This document shows, in pieces, positions 1 through 9,043 of a DNA stretch of 64,000 nucleotides. The notes beneath the pieces are model-generated. The model was not told where the DNA came from and ran no database searches. It was given only the letters and a program-made list of their open reading frames with translations. How positions within the stretch are numbered: position 1 is the first letter of the stretch; every line of letters begins with the position of its first letter. The stretch comes from Bacillota bacterium. GTDB taxonomy: Bacteria > Bacillota > Clostridia > Lachnospirales > Lachnospiraceae. The stretch spans positions 20,098 through 84,097 of the forward strand of contig JAFAGA010000086.1 of the NCBI GenBank assembly GCA_023423045.1, given 5' to 3'. The position numbers and the translations under genes are program-made.

Positions 1-2123
1 TCTTCTTCATCCGCGGGCATATATTTTACGGTACGTCTGTATACGATGGATACATTCTCCACGCCCGGCATGCGTTTTGCTGCCCTGGCAGCATCCATTG
101 CGGTATTGCCGGCGCCGATTACGGCCACATTCTTGCCCAGCTTTAATGTCTCAGGACGATTCCGGCAAGCCTCCAGGAATTCAATCGCATTGATTTCTTT
201 CTCACATTCAATACCAAGGGGCATTCCCTTATTTGCTCCCACCGCCAGGATAATATACTCAAAGCCGGCATCCGTCAGTTCCTTCAAATCAATGACGGGA
301 TGGTTGAATTCGAACTTGGCACCCATGGCCTTCGCCAGACTGACATCCTTCTCCACATCCTCACTGGGAATACGGAATTCCGGTACAATGTATCTTACAA
401 TACCGCCGGCCTGGGGCCTCTTCTCAAATACCGTAACCTGAGCTCCTTCTCTTGCGAGGAAGAATGCGCTGGCGATACCTCCGGCACCTGCGCCCACTAC
501 GGCAACCTTCTTATTCTTATATTGACCCGAAGGCTTCAGCTCTTTGATCAGCTCATCATAGCCCTTCTTTGCCGCCACTAATTTGGCACCACGGATCTGT
601 ATGGATTCCTCATAGAAGTTACGGGTACATTTGTTCATGCAGGTATGGCTGCAGATAGTTCCGGTGATAAAGGGAAGCGCATTCTTATCTGTAATCACCT
701 TGAGAGCCTCAAGGTATTCACCGTCCCTTACCAGTTTAAGATAGGTGGGAACATCCTGCTCGATGGGACACTGCCTGTTGCAGGGAGCCATGAAGCAATC
801 AATCAGCGGAACCTTATCAACGCTTTTTCTGGAGGGCAGCGGCTTTAAGCTCTTTGTATAATGCTTATCCGTCATGACTTCATTTACCATCTTCTGAAGC
901 CCTTCTACATCAACTCCGTCAAATTCCTTATATTTCATCGCATCCAGCTTCTTTGCGATCTGTGTGCCTCTCTGGTATCCACCCGTCTTAAGGTAGGTGG
1001 TAGCCATGGTAACCGGCCAGATGCCAAGGCCGAATAACTGATCAATATTAAAGTAATCTGCTCCGCCGGAATAAGAGATACGAAGCTTTCCGTCAAAGGC
1101 CCTGGACAGCTTCAGCGCCACCGACAGGGAAAGGGCGCATAGAGCACGGCCTGACATATACATCTCCTCGCTGGGCAGCTCGTTCCGGGTAACATCCACC
1201 GGGAAGGTGTTGGTCAGCTTCACGCCAAATTCCAGTCCCTCTTTCTCCGCCATGCTGCGAAGCCTCTGAAGCATCGGAACCGCATCCTCAAACTGCAGGT
1301 CATCCTTAAAGTGGAAATCCCCGAAGGCCACGTAATCATATCCCATACGGTCCATGATATCTCTGGCTGTCTCATAGCCAAGGAGAGTCGGGTTGCACTT
1401 TACATAGGTGTTCAGATGCTTTTCCTTCAGCAGATAGGAAGCAATGCTCTCAATCTCCTGGGGAGGGCATCCATGAAGGGTGGATACGGTGACGGAAGTG
1501 CATACCTTCGGAGAGATGTTCTCAATATAGGCTCTGTCCACCTTCTCAAAACGATCCGCATTCTCCAGCAGATAATCCATGCATTCCTGCCATACGGGTG
1601 CTTTGCGGGCATCCATAATATGATTGATAAAGGTATCGATCTTCTCTGATTTAATACCGGCCAGATCATAGCCCACACTCATATTGAATACGAATCCGTC
1701 CTCTGCTCCAAGGCCAAATTCCTTACTGATAATCTTAAGAGCAAACCAGGCCTTCACATATTCCTCCAGCGCCTCCGGCACGCGAAGCTCTGTAGACCAT
1801 TCACAATTATAGCACTCATCCTCAGCCAGAATACAGGGCTTGCTTACGGGAAGATCCTCCCCGTCCAAAATCTGAACCGTCTTCAACTCGAAGAAGCGGT
1901 TGCCCGTATAATAAGCTGTAACAATATTCTGCGCCAGCTGGGTAGCCGGACCGGCAGCCGGGCCGAAAGGAGTCTCCAGCTTCTCACCGAAGATGTTCAG
2001 CACCTTGTCTCCCTGTTTTACAAAAGGTCTGCGGACTCCGAATACCTTTCCTGTTTCCTTTCTTTCTGTAAAAATCCAATCCATCAGATTATGGAATGGA
2101 ATGGGTGTCATTCTGTCTCCCAT
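1..2123 (-). CDS. ygfK: YgfK-like flavin/iron-sulfur oxidoreductase of the purine degradation cluster (3' end cut by window edge)
   Basis: About 707 codons are visible and the C-terminus lies outside the window. The N-terminal half resembles a dihydroorotate/dihydropyrimidine dehydrogenase-type barrel (GPAAGPATQLAQN near residue 55). Around residue 445 a cysteine cluster follows (CFMAPCNRQCP), then a second near 475 (CSHTCMNKC), and near 510-540 a Rossmann FAD/NAD fold (VAVVGAGAGGIASA), like the small chain of glutamate synthase. This order is typical of YgfK, annotated as a putative selenate reductase subunit and linked by later work to anaerobic urate/purine breakdown. The start is ATG at 2123, with AGGAGG overlapping the ssnA stop codon, so the two genes form one operon. 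The exact redox substrate is not visible from sequence. Confidence 0.88.
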   Translation of the reverse strand, partial: MGDRMTPIPFHNLMDWIFTERKETGKVFGVRRPFVKQGDKVLNIFGEKLETPFGPAAGPATQLAQNIVTAYYTGNRFFELKTVQILDGEDLPVSKPCILAEDECYNCEWSTELRVPEALEEYVKAWFALKIISKEFGLGAEDGFVFNMSVGYDLAGIKSEKIDTFINHIMDARKAPVWQECMDYLLENADRFEKVDRAYIENISPKVCTSVTVSTLHGCPPQEIESIASYLLKEKHLNTYVKCNPTLLGYETARDIMDRMGYDYVAFGDFHFKDDLQFEDAVPMLQRLRSMAEKEGLEFGVKLTNTFPVDVTRNELPSEEMYMSGRALCALSLSVALKLSRAFDGKLRISYSGGADYFNIDQLFGLGIWPVTMATTYLKTGGYQRGTQIAKKLDAMKYKEFDGVDVEGLQKMVNEVMTDKHYTKSLKPLPSRKSVDKVPLIDCFMAPCNRQCPIEQDVPTYLKLVRDGEYLEALKVITDKNALPFITGTICSHTCMNKCTRNFYEESIQIRGAKLVAAKKGYDELIKELKPSGQYKNKKVAVVGAGAGGIASAFFLAREGAQVTVFEKRPQAGGIVRYIVPEFRIPSEDVEKDVSLAKAMGAKFEFNHPVIDLKELTDAGFEYIILAVGANKGMPLGIECEKEINAIEFLEACRNRPETLKLGKNVAVIGAGNTAMDAARAAKRMPGVENVSIVYRRTVKYMPADEE

Positions 2124-2138
2124 GATTTCTTAATCCTC

Positions 2139-3470
2139 CTATCTGTTAATGCTGTCGGCAAGAGCCTGTGCCTGCTGTCTGCAGTCAGCCATTGCCTTGG
2201 CTTCATCAATATGAAGAAGCTCACGATCCTTCATTAAAAGCTTTCCGTTAATCATTGTGGTAACAACCTTGCTTCCGTTCATTCCGAATACCATATGGCT
2301 GTTAATATTGTTTGCCGTCAGAGGGGTTAACGGATCATAATCCGCTACAACAATATCTGCGGCGGCACCTTCCTTCAGCACGCCAAGGGGTGTCTCATAG
2401 TACCGGTTGGCAATGCGGGCATTTCCTTCAAAGAGCATGGCCGGAACCTCAGACCAGGCTGCATTGGCATCGCATAGATGATGCTTGTGCAGAACATTGG
2501 CCACCTTATAGGATTCAAACATATCGTTGGTGTAGCCGTCGGTTCCCAAGCCGGTTAGAATACCGCGATGATAGATCTCCATGGTAGGCGGACAGCCGCA
2601 GGCATTGCCCATGTTGGACTCGGGATTGTGAACCACACAAGTATCTGTTTCCTTCAACAGTTCCATCTCCTGGGCATTTACATAGATGCAATGAGCGGTG
2701 ATGGTCTTGGGTCCCAGAATCCCCACATCCATCAAACGGTTCACGATGCGCTTGCCGTGATTTTTCAGGGAGGAATGCAGATCCTCAATTCCCTCTGCAA
2801 CATGGATGTGATATCCTACGTTCTCCGGCGTATTTTCCCTGCATAAAGCGAAAGTCTCGTCTGAGATGGTGAAGGCGGCGTGCATGCCCATCATTCCCTT
2901 AAGCATATCATCCGTCTGCTTTGCTGCATAATTTATGAAGTCCGCATTCTCCTTTACGCTGGCCCTCATCTTCTCCTCCCCGTCACGGTCGGATACTTCG
3001 TAGCACAGACAGGTTCTCACTCCCAATTCTTTGGCCGCATCCGCTATGGTGAACAGGCTGTTCTCAATACTTCCAAAGCTGGCATGGTGATCGAATACCG
3101 TCGTAACACCGTTCTTGATACAGTCAATATAAGTGGCTACTGCGCTGAGCCTGGTCTGCTCCAGAGTAAGATGGCGGTCAATATTCCACCACAGGCCGTC
3201 GAGGATGTCCAAAAAACCATCCGGATTATAATTATTAATTGCCAGGCCCCTTGCCATAGCGCTGTAAATATGGTTATGGGTGTTAATCAGTCCCGGCATA
3301 ATCAAGCCGCCCTTTGCGTCAACCCATTCCGCATCCGGATATTCCTTCTTAAGCGCCTCGGCGCTTCCCACCTTCAGAATCCGGGTTCCTTCCACCAGGA
3401 CAGCCCCATTCTCAATCAAAGGTCTGTTCGTGTCCCTTGTAATTACTCTGCCATTACCAATCAGTATCAT
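2139..3470 (-). CDS. ssnA: SsnA-family amidohydrolase
   Basis: Metal-dependent aminohydrolase of the TRZ/ATZ (guanine deaminase-like) family, 443 residues, close to the usual SsnA length. The metal-binding H-x-H lies at residues 65-67 (NTHNHIY), with later conserved His in HIHVAEG and TAHC and the terminal metal Asp in GLGTDGY. I start it at the ATG at 3470 rather than 3503, because AAGGAG sits 6 bases before it; the upstream ATG has no ribosome site. It precedes ygfK in a minus-strand operon that diverges from ygeX. In known clusters SsnA accompanies YgfK, YgeX, YgeY and YgeW in purine catabolism. A role in deaminating or opening a purine-derived ring is inferred from family and context. Confidence 0.9.
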   Translation of the reverse strand: MILIGNGRVITRDTNRPLIENGAVLVEGTRILKVGSAEALKKEYPDAEWVDAKGGLIMPGLINTHNHIYSAMARGLAINNYNPDGFLDILDGLWWNIDRHLTLEQTRLSAVATYIDCIKNGVTTVFDHHASFGSIENSLFTIADAAKELGVRTCLCYEVSDRDGEEKMRASVKENADFINYAAKQTDDMLKGMMGMHAAFTISDETFALCRENTPENVGYHIHVAEGIEDLHSSLKNHGKRIVNRLMDVGILGPKTITAHCIYVNAQEMELLKETDTCVVHNPESNMGNACGCPPTMEIYHRGILTGLGTDGYTNDMFESYKVANVLHKHHLCDANAAWSEVPAMLFEGNARIANRYYETPLGVLKEGAAADIVVADYDPLTPLTANNINSHMVFGMNGSKVVTTMINGKLLMKDRELLHIDEAKAMADCRQQAQALADSINR

Positions 3471-3792
3471 AGCAATCTCCTTTCTTTCTACATAACTCGT
3501 CATTTTGAGTACCTGGACCCAATTGCATTATTTTTTTTGGCTGTTGTATGAATTGTATAGTTTGTTTGACCAATCAATCTAATTCGTTTTTAAAAAAAAT
3601 AAAACTAAACAATCAACATTCTGGTTGTTTTTCCATTTCGTTGTAATTATGCACAACGACTTATGCTTTTTTTGACTATTATGCATAATTTAGCATACTA
3701 TATTTTATACTATTATAGTTTATCACTATCATAATGTAAAATCAAATGAAATTACAAAAAAATTAAAAATTTTATTTTTGCAGAAAAATGTA
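3471..3792. other. AT-rich divergent intergenic region between ssnA and ygeX
   Basis: No gene is seen. The region is strongly AT-rich with long A and T runs, unlike the flanking coding DNA. It should carry the ssnA promoter (minus strand) and any shared regulator sites. I could not assign a confident -35/-10 pair for ssnA. Confidence 0.6.
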
Positions 3793-3820
3793 TTGATTTT
3801 TTCTTTTAATATGCTATGAT
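3793..3820 (+). promoter_or_regulatory. Candidate sigma-A promoter for ygeX operon
   Basis: TTGATT at 3793-3798 and TATGAT at 3815-3820, separated by 16 bases. If used, transcription starts near 3827 and leaves an untranslated leader of about 260 bases before ygeX. Confidence 0.5.
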
Positions 3821-3826
3821 GAATCT

Positions 3827-4085
3827 AGACATGCGGATTTAAAATTCTTATCCGTCATCCTTCATGCAAGTTCTTGTATTATACTGATACCCAATGCATG
3901 AATACTTGTTTTTTTTCTCATAATAAGAAAGCATGCCCGCTTTTTTTAAAACTCATACCTGCAACCCAGGATCCGGGTAAGCATACTTTCTATCGTGCAA
4001 GTCACATGATTTCATATGAGATCATACGATTTTGCATCCTTTTGTACGAAGAAGACCAATACATAATTTTATTTAGGAGGTAATC
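3827..4085 (+). promoter_or_regulatory. Long, partly structured 5' leader of the ygeX operon
   Basis: About 260 bases without a gene before the ygeX ribosome site (TTAGGAGG). It contains a short stem GCGGAT/ATCCGT (3833-3838 with 3850-3855) and an 8-bp perfect stem TTCATGCA/TGCATGAA (3861-3868 with 3895-3902). A T-run follows at about 3909-3916, so an attenuator is possible. I do not recognise a known riboswitch class. Confidence 0.4.
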
Positions 4086-5294
4086 ATGGATAAAATCAAA
4101 TGGATTCAGAACACCATGCCAAAGACCGCCGATGCCAATCTTAAGGTTATGGACCTGGCCGAGGTAAAGAAGGCCCATGACTTTCATCAGACAATCCCCG
4201 GTTATGAAATAACTCCCCTGGCCAACCTGCAGCATATGGCTGACCATCTTGGACTGGGCAGGGTGTATGTAAAGGATGAGTCTTACCGGTTCGGTTTGAA
4301 TGCTTTTAAGGTTCTGGGAGGCTCTTTTGCTATGGCCCGCTACATTGCACAGAAGACAAACCGGGATGTATCCGAACTTGATTTTGAGACCCTGACCAGC
4401 GACAAACTGAGGGAAGAATTCGGGCAGGCAACCTTTTTTACCGCAACAGACGGCAATCACGGCCGCGGTGTGGCCTGGGCTGCAAACCGTTTAAAGCAGA
4501 AGGCTGTTGTTTATATGCCCAAGGGTTCTACCCAGACAAGACTGGATAACATCAAGGCAGAAGGCGCAACCGCAACCATCGAAGAAGTAAATTATGATGA
4601 ATGTGTCCGTATGGCTGCCGCTGCCGCTGCAAAGACTCCCAATGGTGTCGTGGTTCAGGATACCGCCTGGAGCGGATATGAAGAGATCCCTTCCTGGATT
4701 ATGCAGGGTTATGGAACCATGGCAATGGAAGCAAGCGAACAATTGGAGGCAGCAGGCACCGATTGCCCTACTCATGTATTCGTTCAGGCCGGTGTAGGTT
4801 CTCTGGCCGGTGCGGTACAGGGATATTTCGCCAATAAGTATCCTGAGAATCCTCCCACCGTAGTAGTAGTAGAGGCTGACGTGGCAGCATGCCTGTATAA
4901 GGGTGCGGTTGCCGGTGATGGTGAGGAATATTTTGTAGACGGTGATATGCAGACGATCATGGCAGGCCTGGCTTGCGGTGAGCCCAATACCACCTCCTGG
5001 GATATTCTGAAGAACCATGTATCCGTATTCGTTGCCGCGCCGGACTGGGTTGCCGCCAAGGCAATGAGAATGCTCAGTGCACCCATTAAAGGTGATCCTC
5101 AGGTAGTGTCCGGAGAATCCGGAGCGGCCCCCTTTGGTGTATTGGTAGAAATCATGACTAATCCCGAACTGGCAGATCTGAAAGAAGAATTAAGGCTGAA
5201 TGAGAACTCCAGAGTACTTCTCTTCTCAACCGAAGGTGATACTGATCCTGAGCGCTATAAAGAAATCGTTTGGGACGGAAAACAATATTTATAA
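4086..5294 (+). CDS. ygeX: Diaminopropionate ammonia-lyase (YgeX)
   Basis: PLP enzyme of fold type II that cleaves 2,3-diaminopropionate to pyruvate and ammonia. It has 402 residues, matching the family (about 400). The PLP lysine is visible at K75 in RFGLNAFKVLGG, followed by TDGNHGRGVAWAA (substrate/cofactor Asn-His loop) and a glycine-rich phosphate loop QAGVGSLAGAV near residue 236. The start is ATG with AGGAGG 6 bases upstream. It is the first gene of the plus-strand operon ygeX-ygeY-ygeW-arcC, divergent from ssnA-ygfK. In urate degradation, diaminopropionate is a proposed ring-breakdown intermediate, which fits this placement. Confidence 0.93.
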   Translation: MDKIKWIQNTMPKTADANLKVMDLAEVKKAHDFHQTIPGYEITPLANLQHMADHLGLGRVYVKDESYRFGLNAFKVLGGSFAMARYIAQKTNRDVSELDFETLTSDKLREEFGQATFFTATDGNHGRGVAWAANRLKQKAVVYMPKGSTQTRLDNIKAEGATATIEEVNYDECVRMAAAAAAKTPNGVVVQDTAWSGYEEIPSWIMQGYGTMAMEASEQLEAAGTDCPTHVFVQAGVGSLAGAVQGYFANKYPENPPTVVVVEADVAACLYKGAVAGDGEEYFVDGDMQTIMAGLACGEPNTTSWDILKNHVSVFVAAPDWVAAKAMRMLSAPIKGDPQVVSGESGAAPFGVLVEIMTNPELADLKEELRLNENSRVLLFSTEGDTDPERYKEIVWDGKQYL

Positions 5295-5306
5295 GGAGGA
5301 AATAAC

Positions 5307-6611
5307 ATGGATTTTAACAAAATCAAACAAGCATCCGAGGGCTATTTGCCCGCAATGACCAAGTTCTTAAGAGAACTGGTTGCAATTCCCGGCGAAAGCT
5401 GCGGCGAAGAAGGACATATCAAGCGCATTGAAGCTGAAATGAATGCGGTAGGCTTTGATAAAGTTGTAATTGATCCCATGGGTAATATTCTCGGATATAT
5501 GGGAACCGGCCAGACCCTGATCGGATTCGACGCTCATATTGATACTGTTGGTATCGGCAACCGTTCCAACTGGAACTTCGATCCCTATGAAGGCTATGAG
5601 AATGATACCGAGATCGGCGGCCGCGGTACTTCCGACCAGTTAGGCGGTATTGTATCTGCAGTATACGGCGCTAAAATCATGAAGGATCTTGGATTATTAA
5701 GCGATAAATATACCGTATTGGTTACCGGAACCGTTCAGGAAGAGGATTGCGACGGTCTCTGCTGGCAGTACATTATCAATGAAGGTAAGGTAAGACCTGA
5801 ATTCGTAGTATCCACCGAGCCCACTGACGGCGGCATCTACCGCGGACAGCGCGGACGTATGGAAATCCGTGTTGATGTTCAGGGTATTTCCTGCCATGGT
5901 TCCGCTCCGGAGCGCGGTGATAACGCAATCTACAAGATGGCTGATATTCTTCAGAACATTCGTGATCTTAACGAGAACGATGCTGCTGATGATAAGGAAG
6001 TCAAAGGCTTGGTAAAGATGCTGGACGAGAAGTTCAATCCCCAGTGGAAGGAAGCTCGCTTCTTAGGCCGCGGAACAGTAACCACTTCCGAGATCTTCTT
6101 CACCTCTCCCAGCCGCTGTGCAGTTGCCGACTCCTGTTCCGTATCCCTGGATCGCCGTATGACCGCAGGCGAGACATGGGAAAGCTGCCTGGAAGAAATC
6201 CGTCAGCTTCCTTTTGTTAAGAAGTACAATGCACAGGTAAGCATGTACCAGTATGACAGACCCAGCTACACCAACCTGGTATATCCCATCGAATGCTACT
6301 TCCCTACCTGGGTTATCCCGGAGGATCATGCCGTAACAAAGGCAATGGAAGAAGCTTATACCAATCTGTATGGAACAACCCGCAGCGGTGCTCCGGACGC
6401 AGATGCCATGAGAAAGGCACGTCCTCTTACCGACAAGTGGACCTTCTCTACCAACGGCGTATCCATTATGGGACGTAACGGCATTCCTTGCATCGGCTTT
6501 GGCCCCGGCGCAGAAGCTCAGGCTCATGCTCCTAACGAGAAGACCTATAAAGAGGACCTGGTAAAGTGCGCGGCAGTTTACGCAGCACTTCCCGCTCTGT
6601 ACTGCAAATAA
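5307..6611 (+). CDS. ygeY: YgeY family M20-type metallohydrolase
   Basis: Zinc peptidase/deacylase-fold enzyme of the M20 family, 434 residues. The metal residues are visible: H77 and D79 in FDAHIDTVG, D110 in GGRGTSDQLGG, the Glu-Glu pair in TGTVQEEDCDG (about 145-150), and a C-terminal His in AQAHAPNEKT. It starts 12 bases after the ygeX stop with AGGAGG. YgeY proteins have been labelled selenium-metabolism-linked hydrolases, but genetic work places the cluster in purine/urate catabolism. The likely job is amide or carbamoyl hydrolysis of a linear intermediate; the exact substrate is inferred only. Confidence 0.9.
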   Translation: MDFNKIKQASEGYLPAMTKFLRELVAIPGESCGEEGHIKRIEAEMNAVGFDKVVIDPMGNILGYMGTGQTLIGFDAHIDTVGIGNRSNWNFDPYEGYENDTEIGGRGTSDQLGGIVSAVYGAKIMKDLGLLSDKYTVLVTGTVQEEDCDGLCWQYIINEGKVRPEFVVSTEPTDGGIYRGQRGRMEIRVDVQGISCHGSAPERGDNAIYKMADILQNIRDLNENDAADDKEVKGLVKMLDEKFNPQWKEARFLGRGTVTTSEIFFTSPSRCAVADSCSVSLDRRMTAGETWESCLEEIRQLPFVKKYNAQVSMYQYDRPSYTNLVYPIECYFPTWVIPEDHAVTKAMEEAYTNLYGTTRSGAPDADAMRKARPLTDKWTFSTNGVSIMGRNGIPCIGFGPGAEAQAHAPNEKTYKEDLVKCAAVYAALPALYCK

Positions 6612-6704
6612 TTCAATTTAACAGGAAGTTCTTTGGCAACAAATCAATTATATAATATGTGTGATCACCAAAGGGGATTGCACCCAATAGAAAAGGAGAT
6701 ATGT

Positions 6705-7895
6705 ATGAAATTACAGGATTACATCGATAAGCTGAATAAGTTGGATTTTAAGAAAATGTACAATGACGATTTCTTATTAACCTGGGAAAAGTCCTCAGAC
6801 GAGCTGGAAGCTATTTTCACTGTTGCTGACGCACTCCGTTACATGAGAGAGAATAACATCTCTACCAAGGTATTCGAGAGCGGACTTGGCATCTCCATCT
6901 TCCGTGACAACTCAACCCGTACCCGTTTTTCCTTTGCTTCCGCTTGTAACCTTTTAGGTCTTGAGGTTCAGGATTTGGATGAAGGCAAGTCCCAGATCGC
7001 TCACGGCGAAACCGTTCGTGAGACCGCTAACATGGTATCCTTCATGGCAGATGTAATCGGTATCCGTGATGATATGTACATCGGCAAGGGCAATACTTAC
7101 ATGCGTGAAGTTTCCGAGGCTGTTAAGGCCGGCAATGAGGACGGTATTCTTGAGCAGAGACCTACCCTGGTTAATCTTCAGTGCGATATCGATCATCCTA
7201 CCCAGTCTATGGCTGATATGCTTCATATCATTCATGAATTTGGCGGAGTTGAGAATCTGAAGGGCAAGAAGATTGCTATGTCCTGGGCTTACTCTCCTTC
7301 CTATGGAAAGCCCCTCTCTGTTCCCCAGGGTATCATCGGTCTGATGACACGTATGGGAATGGACGTTGTACTGGCACATCCCGAAGGCTATGAGGTTATG
7401 GAAGAGGTAGAGGAAGTAGCACGAAAGAATGCCGCTGAATCCGGCGGTTCCTTCACCAAGACCAACAACATGGCTGAGGCTTTCAAGGATGCTGATATCG
7501 TATATCCTAAGAGCTGGGCTCCGTTCAAGGCAATGGAGAAGCGTACCGACCTGTATGGCAAGGGTGATTTCGATGGCATCAAGGCTCTTGAGAAGGAATT
7601 ATTGGCTCAGAACGCACAGCATAAGGATTGGGCATGCACCGAAGAGATGATGAAGCTCACCAAAGAAGGCAAGGCACTCTACATGCACTGTCTGCCTGCA
7701 GACATCACCGGCGTAAGCTGTAAGGAAGGCGAGGTTGATGCTTCCGTATTCGACCGTTACCGCAATCCTTTATATAAGGAAGCAAGCTACAAGCCTTATG
7801 TTATCGCAGCGATGATGTTCTTAAGCAAGTTCCAGGATCCGCAGGCAGTATTAAAGGGTCTGGAGGAGCGTTCCGTTAATAGAAAGTTTGATTAA
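6705..7895 (+). CDS. ygeW: Knotted carbamoyltransferase YgeW
   Basis: Aspartate/ornithine carbamoyltransferase superfamily. The carbamoyl-phosphate loop STRTR is at residues 70-74 and HPTQSMADML at 164-173, with HCLPAD near the C-terminus. Starting at ATG 6705 gives 396 residues, a typical YgeW length, and AAGGAG sits 6 bases upstream; the longer frame from 6633 lacks a ribosome site. It is transcribed with ygeXY and the following carbamate kinase, which is biochemically logical: a ureido compound is phosphorolysed to carbamoyl phosphate, which the kinase then uses to make ATP. The amino acceptor is not an ordinary aspartate or ornithine in this family and remains inferred. Confidence 0.93.
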   Translation: MKLQDYIDKLNKLDFKKMYNDDFLLTWEKSSDELEAIFTVADALRYMRENNISTKVFESGLGISIFRDNSTRTRFSFASACNLLGLEVQDLDEGKSQIAHGETVRETANMVSFMADVIGIRDDMYIGKGNTYMREVSEAVKAGNEDGILEQRPTLVNLQCDIDHPTQSMADMLHIIHEFGGVENLKGKKIAMSWAYSPSYGKPLSVPQGIIGLMTRMGMDVVLAHPEGYEVMEEVEEVARKNAAESGGSFTKTNNMAEAFKDADIVYPKSWAPFKAMEKRTDLYGKGDFDGIKALEKELLAQNAQHKDWACTEEMMKLTKEGKALYMHCLPADITGVSCKEGEVDASVFDRYRNPLYKEASYKPYVIAAMMFLSKFQDPQAVLKGLEERSVNRKFD

Positions 7896-7900
7896 TTATT

Positions 7901-8839
7901 ATGAAAAAACGAATTGTTATCGCATTGGGAGGCAATGCCCTCGGCAACAATCTGCCCGAGCAGATGATCGCCGTGCAAAAGACCTCCAAAGCTATTGCAG
8001 ACCTGATTGAGGAAGGACATGAGGTGGTCATCTCCCACGGAAACGGTCCTCAGGTTGGTATGATCAATCAGGCAATGGCGGAATATGGCCGCCAGAATCC
8101 GGAGCATCCTACCTTTACTCCTTTATCCGTATGCGTTGCCATGAGCCAGGCATACATTGGTTACGATTTACAGAACGCTCTGAAGGAAGAATTATTAAAC
8201 CGTGGAATTCAGAAGTCCGTAGCCACCGTGATCACCCAGGTACGTGTGGACGAATCAGACCCGGCATTTGAACATCCCTCCAAGCCCATCGGACATTTTA
8301 TGAGCGCTGAAGAGGCAGAAGTAGCCAAGACAAAGGGCTTCACTATGGTAGAGGACAGCGGCAGAGGTTACCGCAGAGTGGTTGCATCTCCCAGGCCCCA
8401 GGAAATCGTTGAGATTAACACGGTGAAGAGCCTTCTGAATGCAGGTGAGATCGTAATTGCCGGAGGCGGCGGCGGTATTCCCGTAGTCCGCGACGGCAAC
8501 CATCTCAAAGGTGTCGGAGCCGTAATCGACAAAGATTTTGCCAGCTGCTTAATTGCTCAGGAGATTGATGCTGATGTCTTCATCATCCTGACTGCAGTTG
8601 AGAAGGTTGCCGTTAACTTCGGCAAGCCCGATGTAAAATGGCTGGATAAAATCAGCACCAAGGAAGCCAATGAATACATTGACCAGGGCCATTTCGCACC
8701 TGGCTCCATGCTTCCCAAGGTACAGGCAGCGGTGGAATTCGCTTCCTCCAAGCCGAACCGCAGTGCTCTGATTACACTTTTAGAGAAGGCAAGGGACGGT
8801 ATCAACGGACTGACCGGAACCGTAATTGTAGATCAGTAA
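7901..8839 (+). CDS. arcC: Carbamate kinase (YqeA/ArcC-like)
   Basis: Amino acid kinase-fold enzyme that makes ATP, CO2 and ammonia from carbamoyl phosphate and ADP. It has 312 residues, the normal length. Visible motifs are the N-terminal ALGGNALG, SHGNGPQVGMI, the substrate loop AGGGGGIPV and KDFASCLIA. It begins only 5 bases after the ygeW stop with no strong ribosome site, so translation is probably coupled to ygeW. It is the energy-yielding last step of the purine-degradation operon here; no arginine deiminase genes are in the window, so an arginine pathway role is less likely. Confidence 0.94.
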   Translation: MKKRIVIALGGNALGNNLPEQMIAVQKTSKAIADLIEEGHEVVISHGNGPQVGMINQAMAEYGRQNPEHPTFTPLSVCVAMSQAYIGYDLQNALKEELLNRGIQKSVATVITQVRVDESDPAFEHPSKPIGHFMSAEEAEVAKTKGFTMVEDSGRGYRRVVASPRPQEIVEINTVKSLLNAGEIVIAGGGGGIPVVRDGNHLKGVGAVIDKDFASCLIAQEIDADVFIILTAVEKVAVNFGKPDVKWLDKISTKEANEYIDQGHFAPGSMLPKVQAAVEFASSKPNRSALITLLEKARDGINGLTGTVIVDQ

Positions 8840-8853
8840 ATTGTTATTTTATC

Positions 8854-8924
8854 GAACTGCTCTTTTTATGTTATGCAGGGAAACGGGATTATCCGCTTTC
8901 TTCCATCCATAATCAGAGCAGTTC
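8854..8924 (+). terminator. Long-loop hairpin after the carbamate kinase gene
   Basis: GAACTGCTCT (8854-8863) pairs perfectly with AGAGCAGTTC (8915-8924). An inner imperfect stem GAAACGGGAT/ATCCGCTTTC lies between them. No strong T-run follows immediately, so termination is plausible but not certain. Confidence 0.4.
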
Positions 8925-9043
8925 TTCTGTAATCCGAACACTGTGTTTTTTTATTAATCTTATATCAAGTTACTGCTCATCTACCAGTATCCGGACCTAT
9001 GACAGCTACTCCTCTGCTTTTTATCAAAAAACCATTACAATCT

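Noticed and set aside
2880..3551. Open frame of 223 codons on the plus strand across ssnA
   Set aside because: It is antisense to a strongly conserved amidohydrolase, has no family resemblance and no ribosome site.
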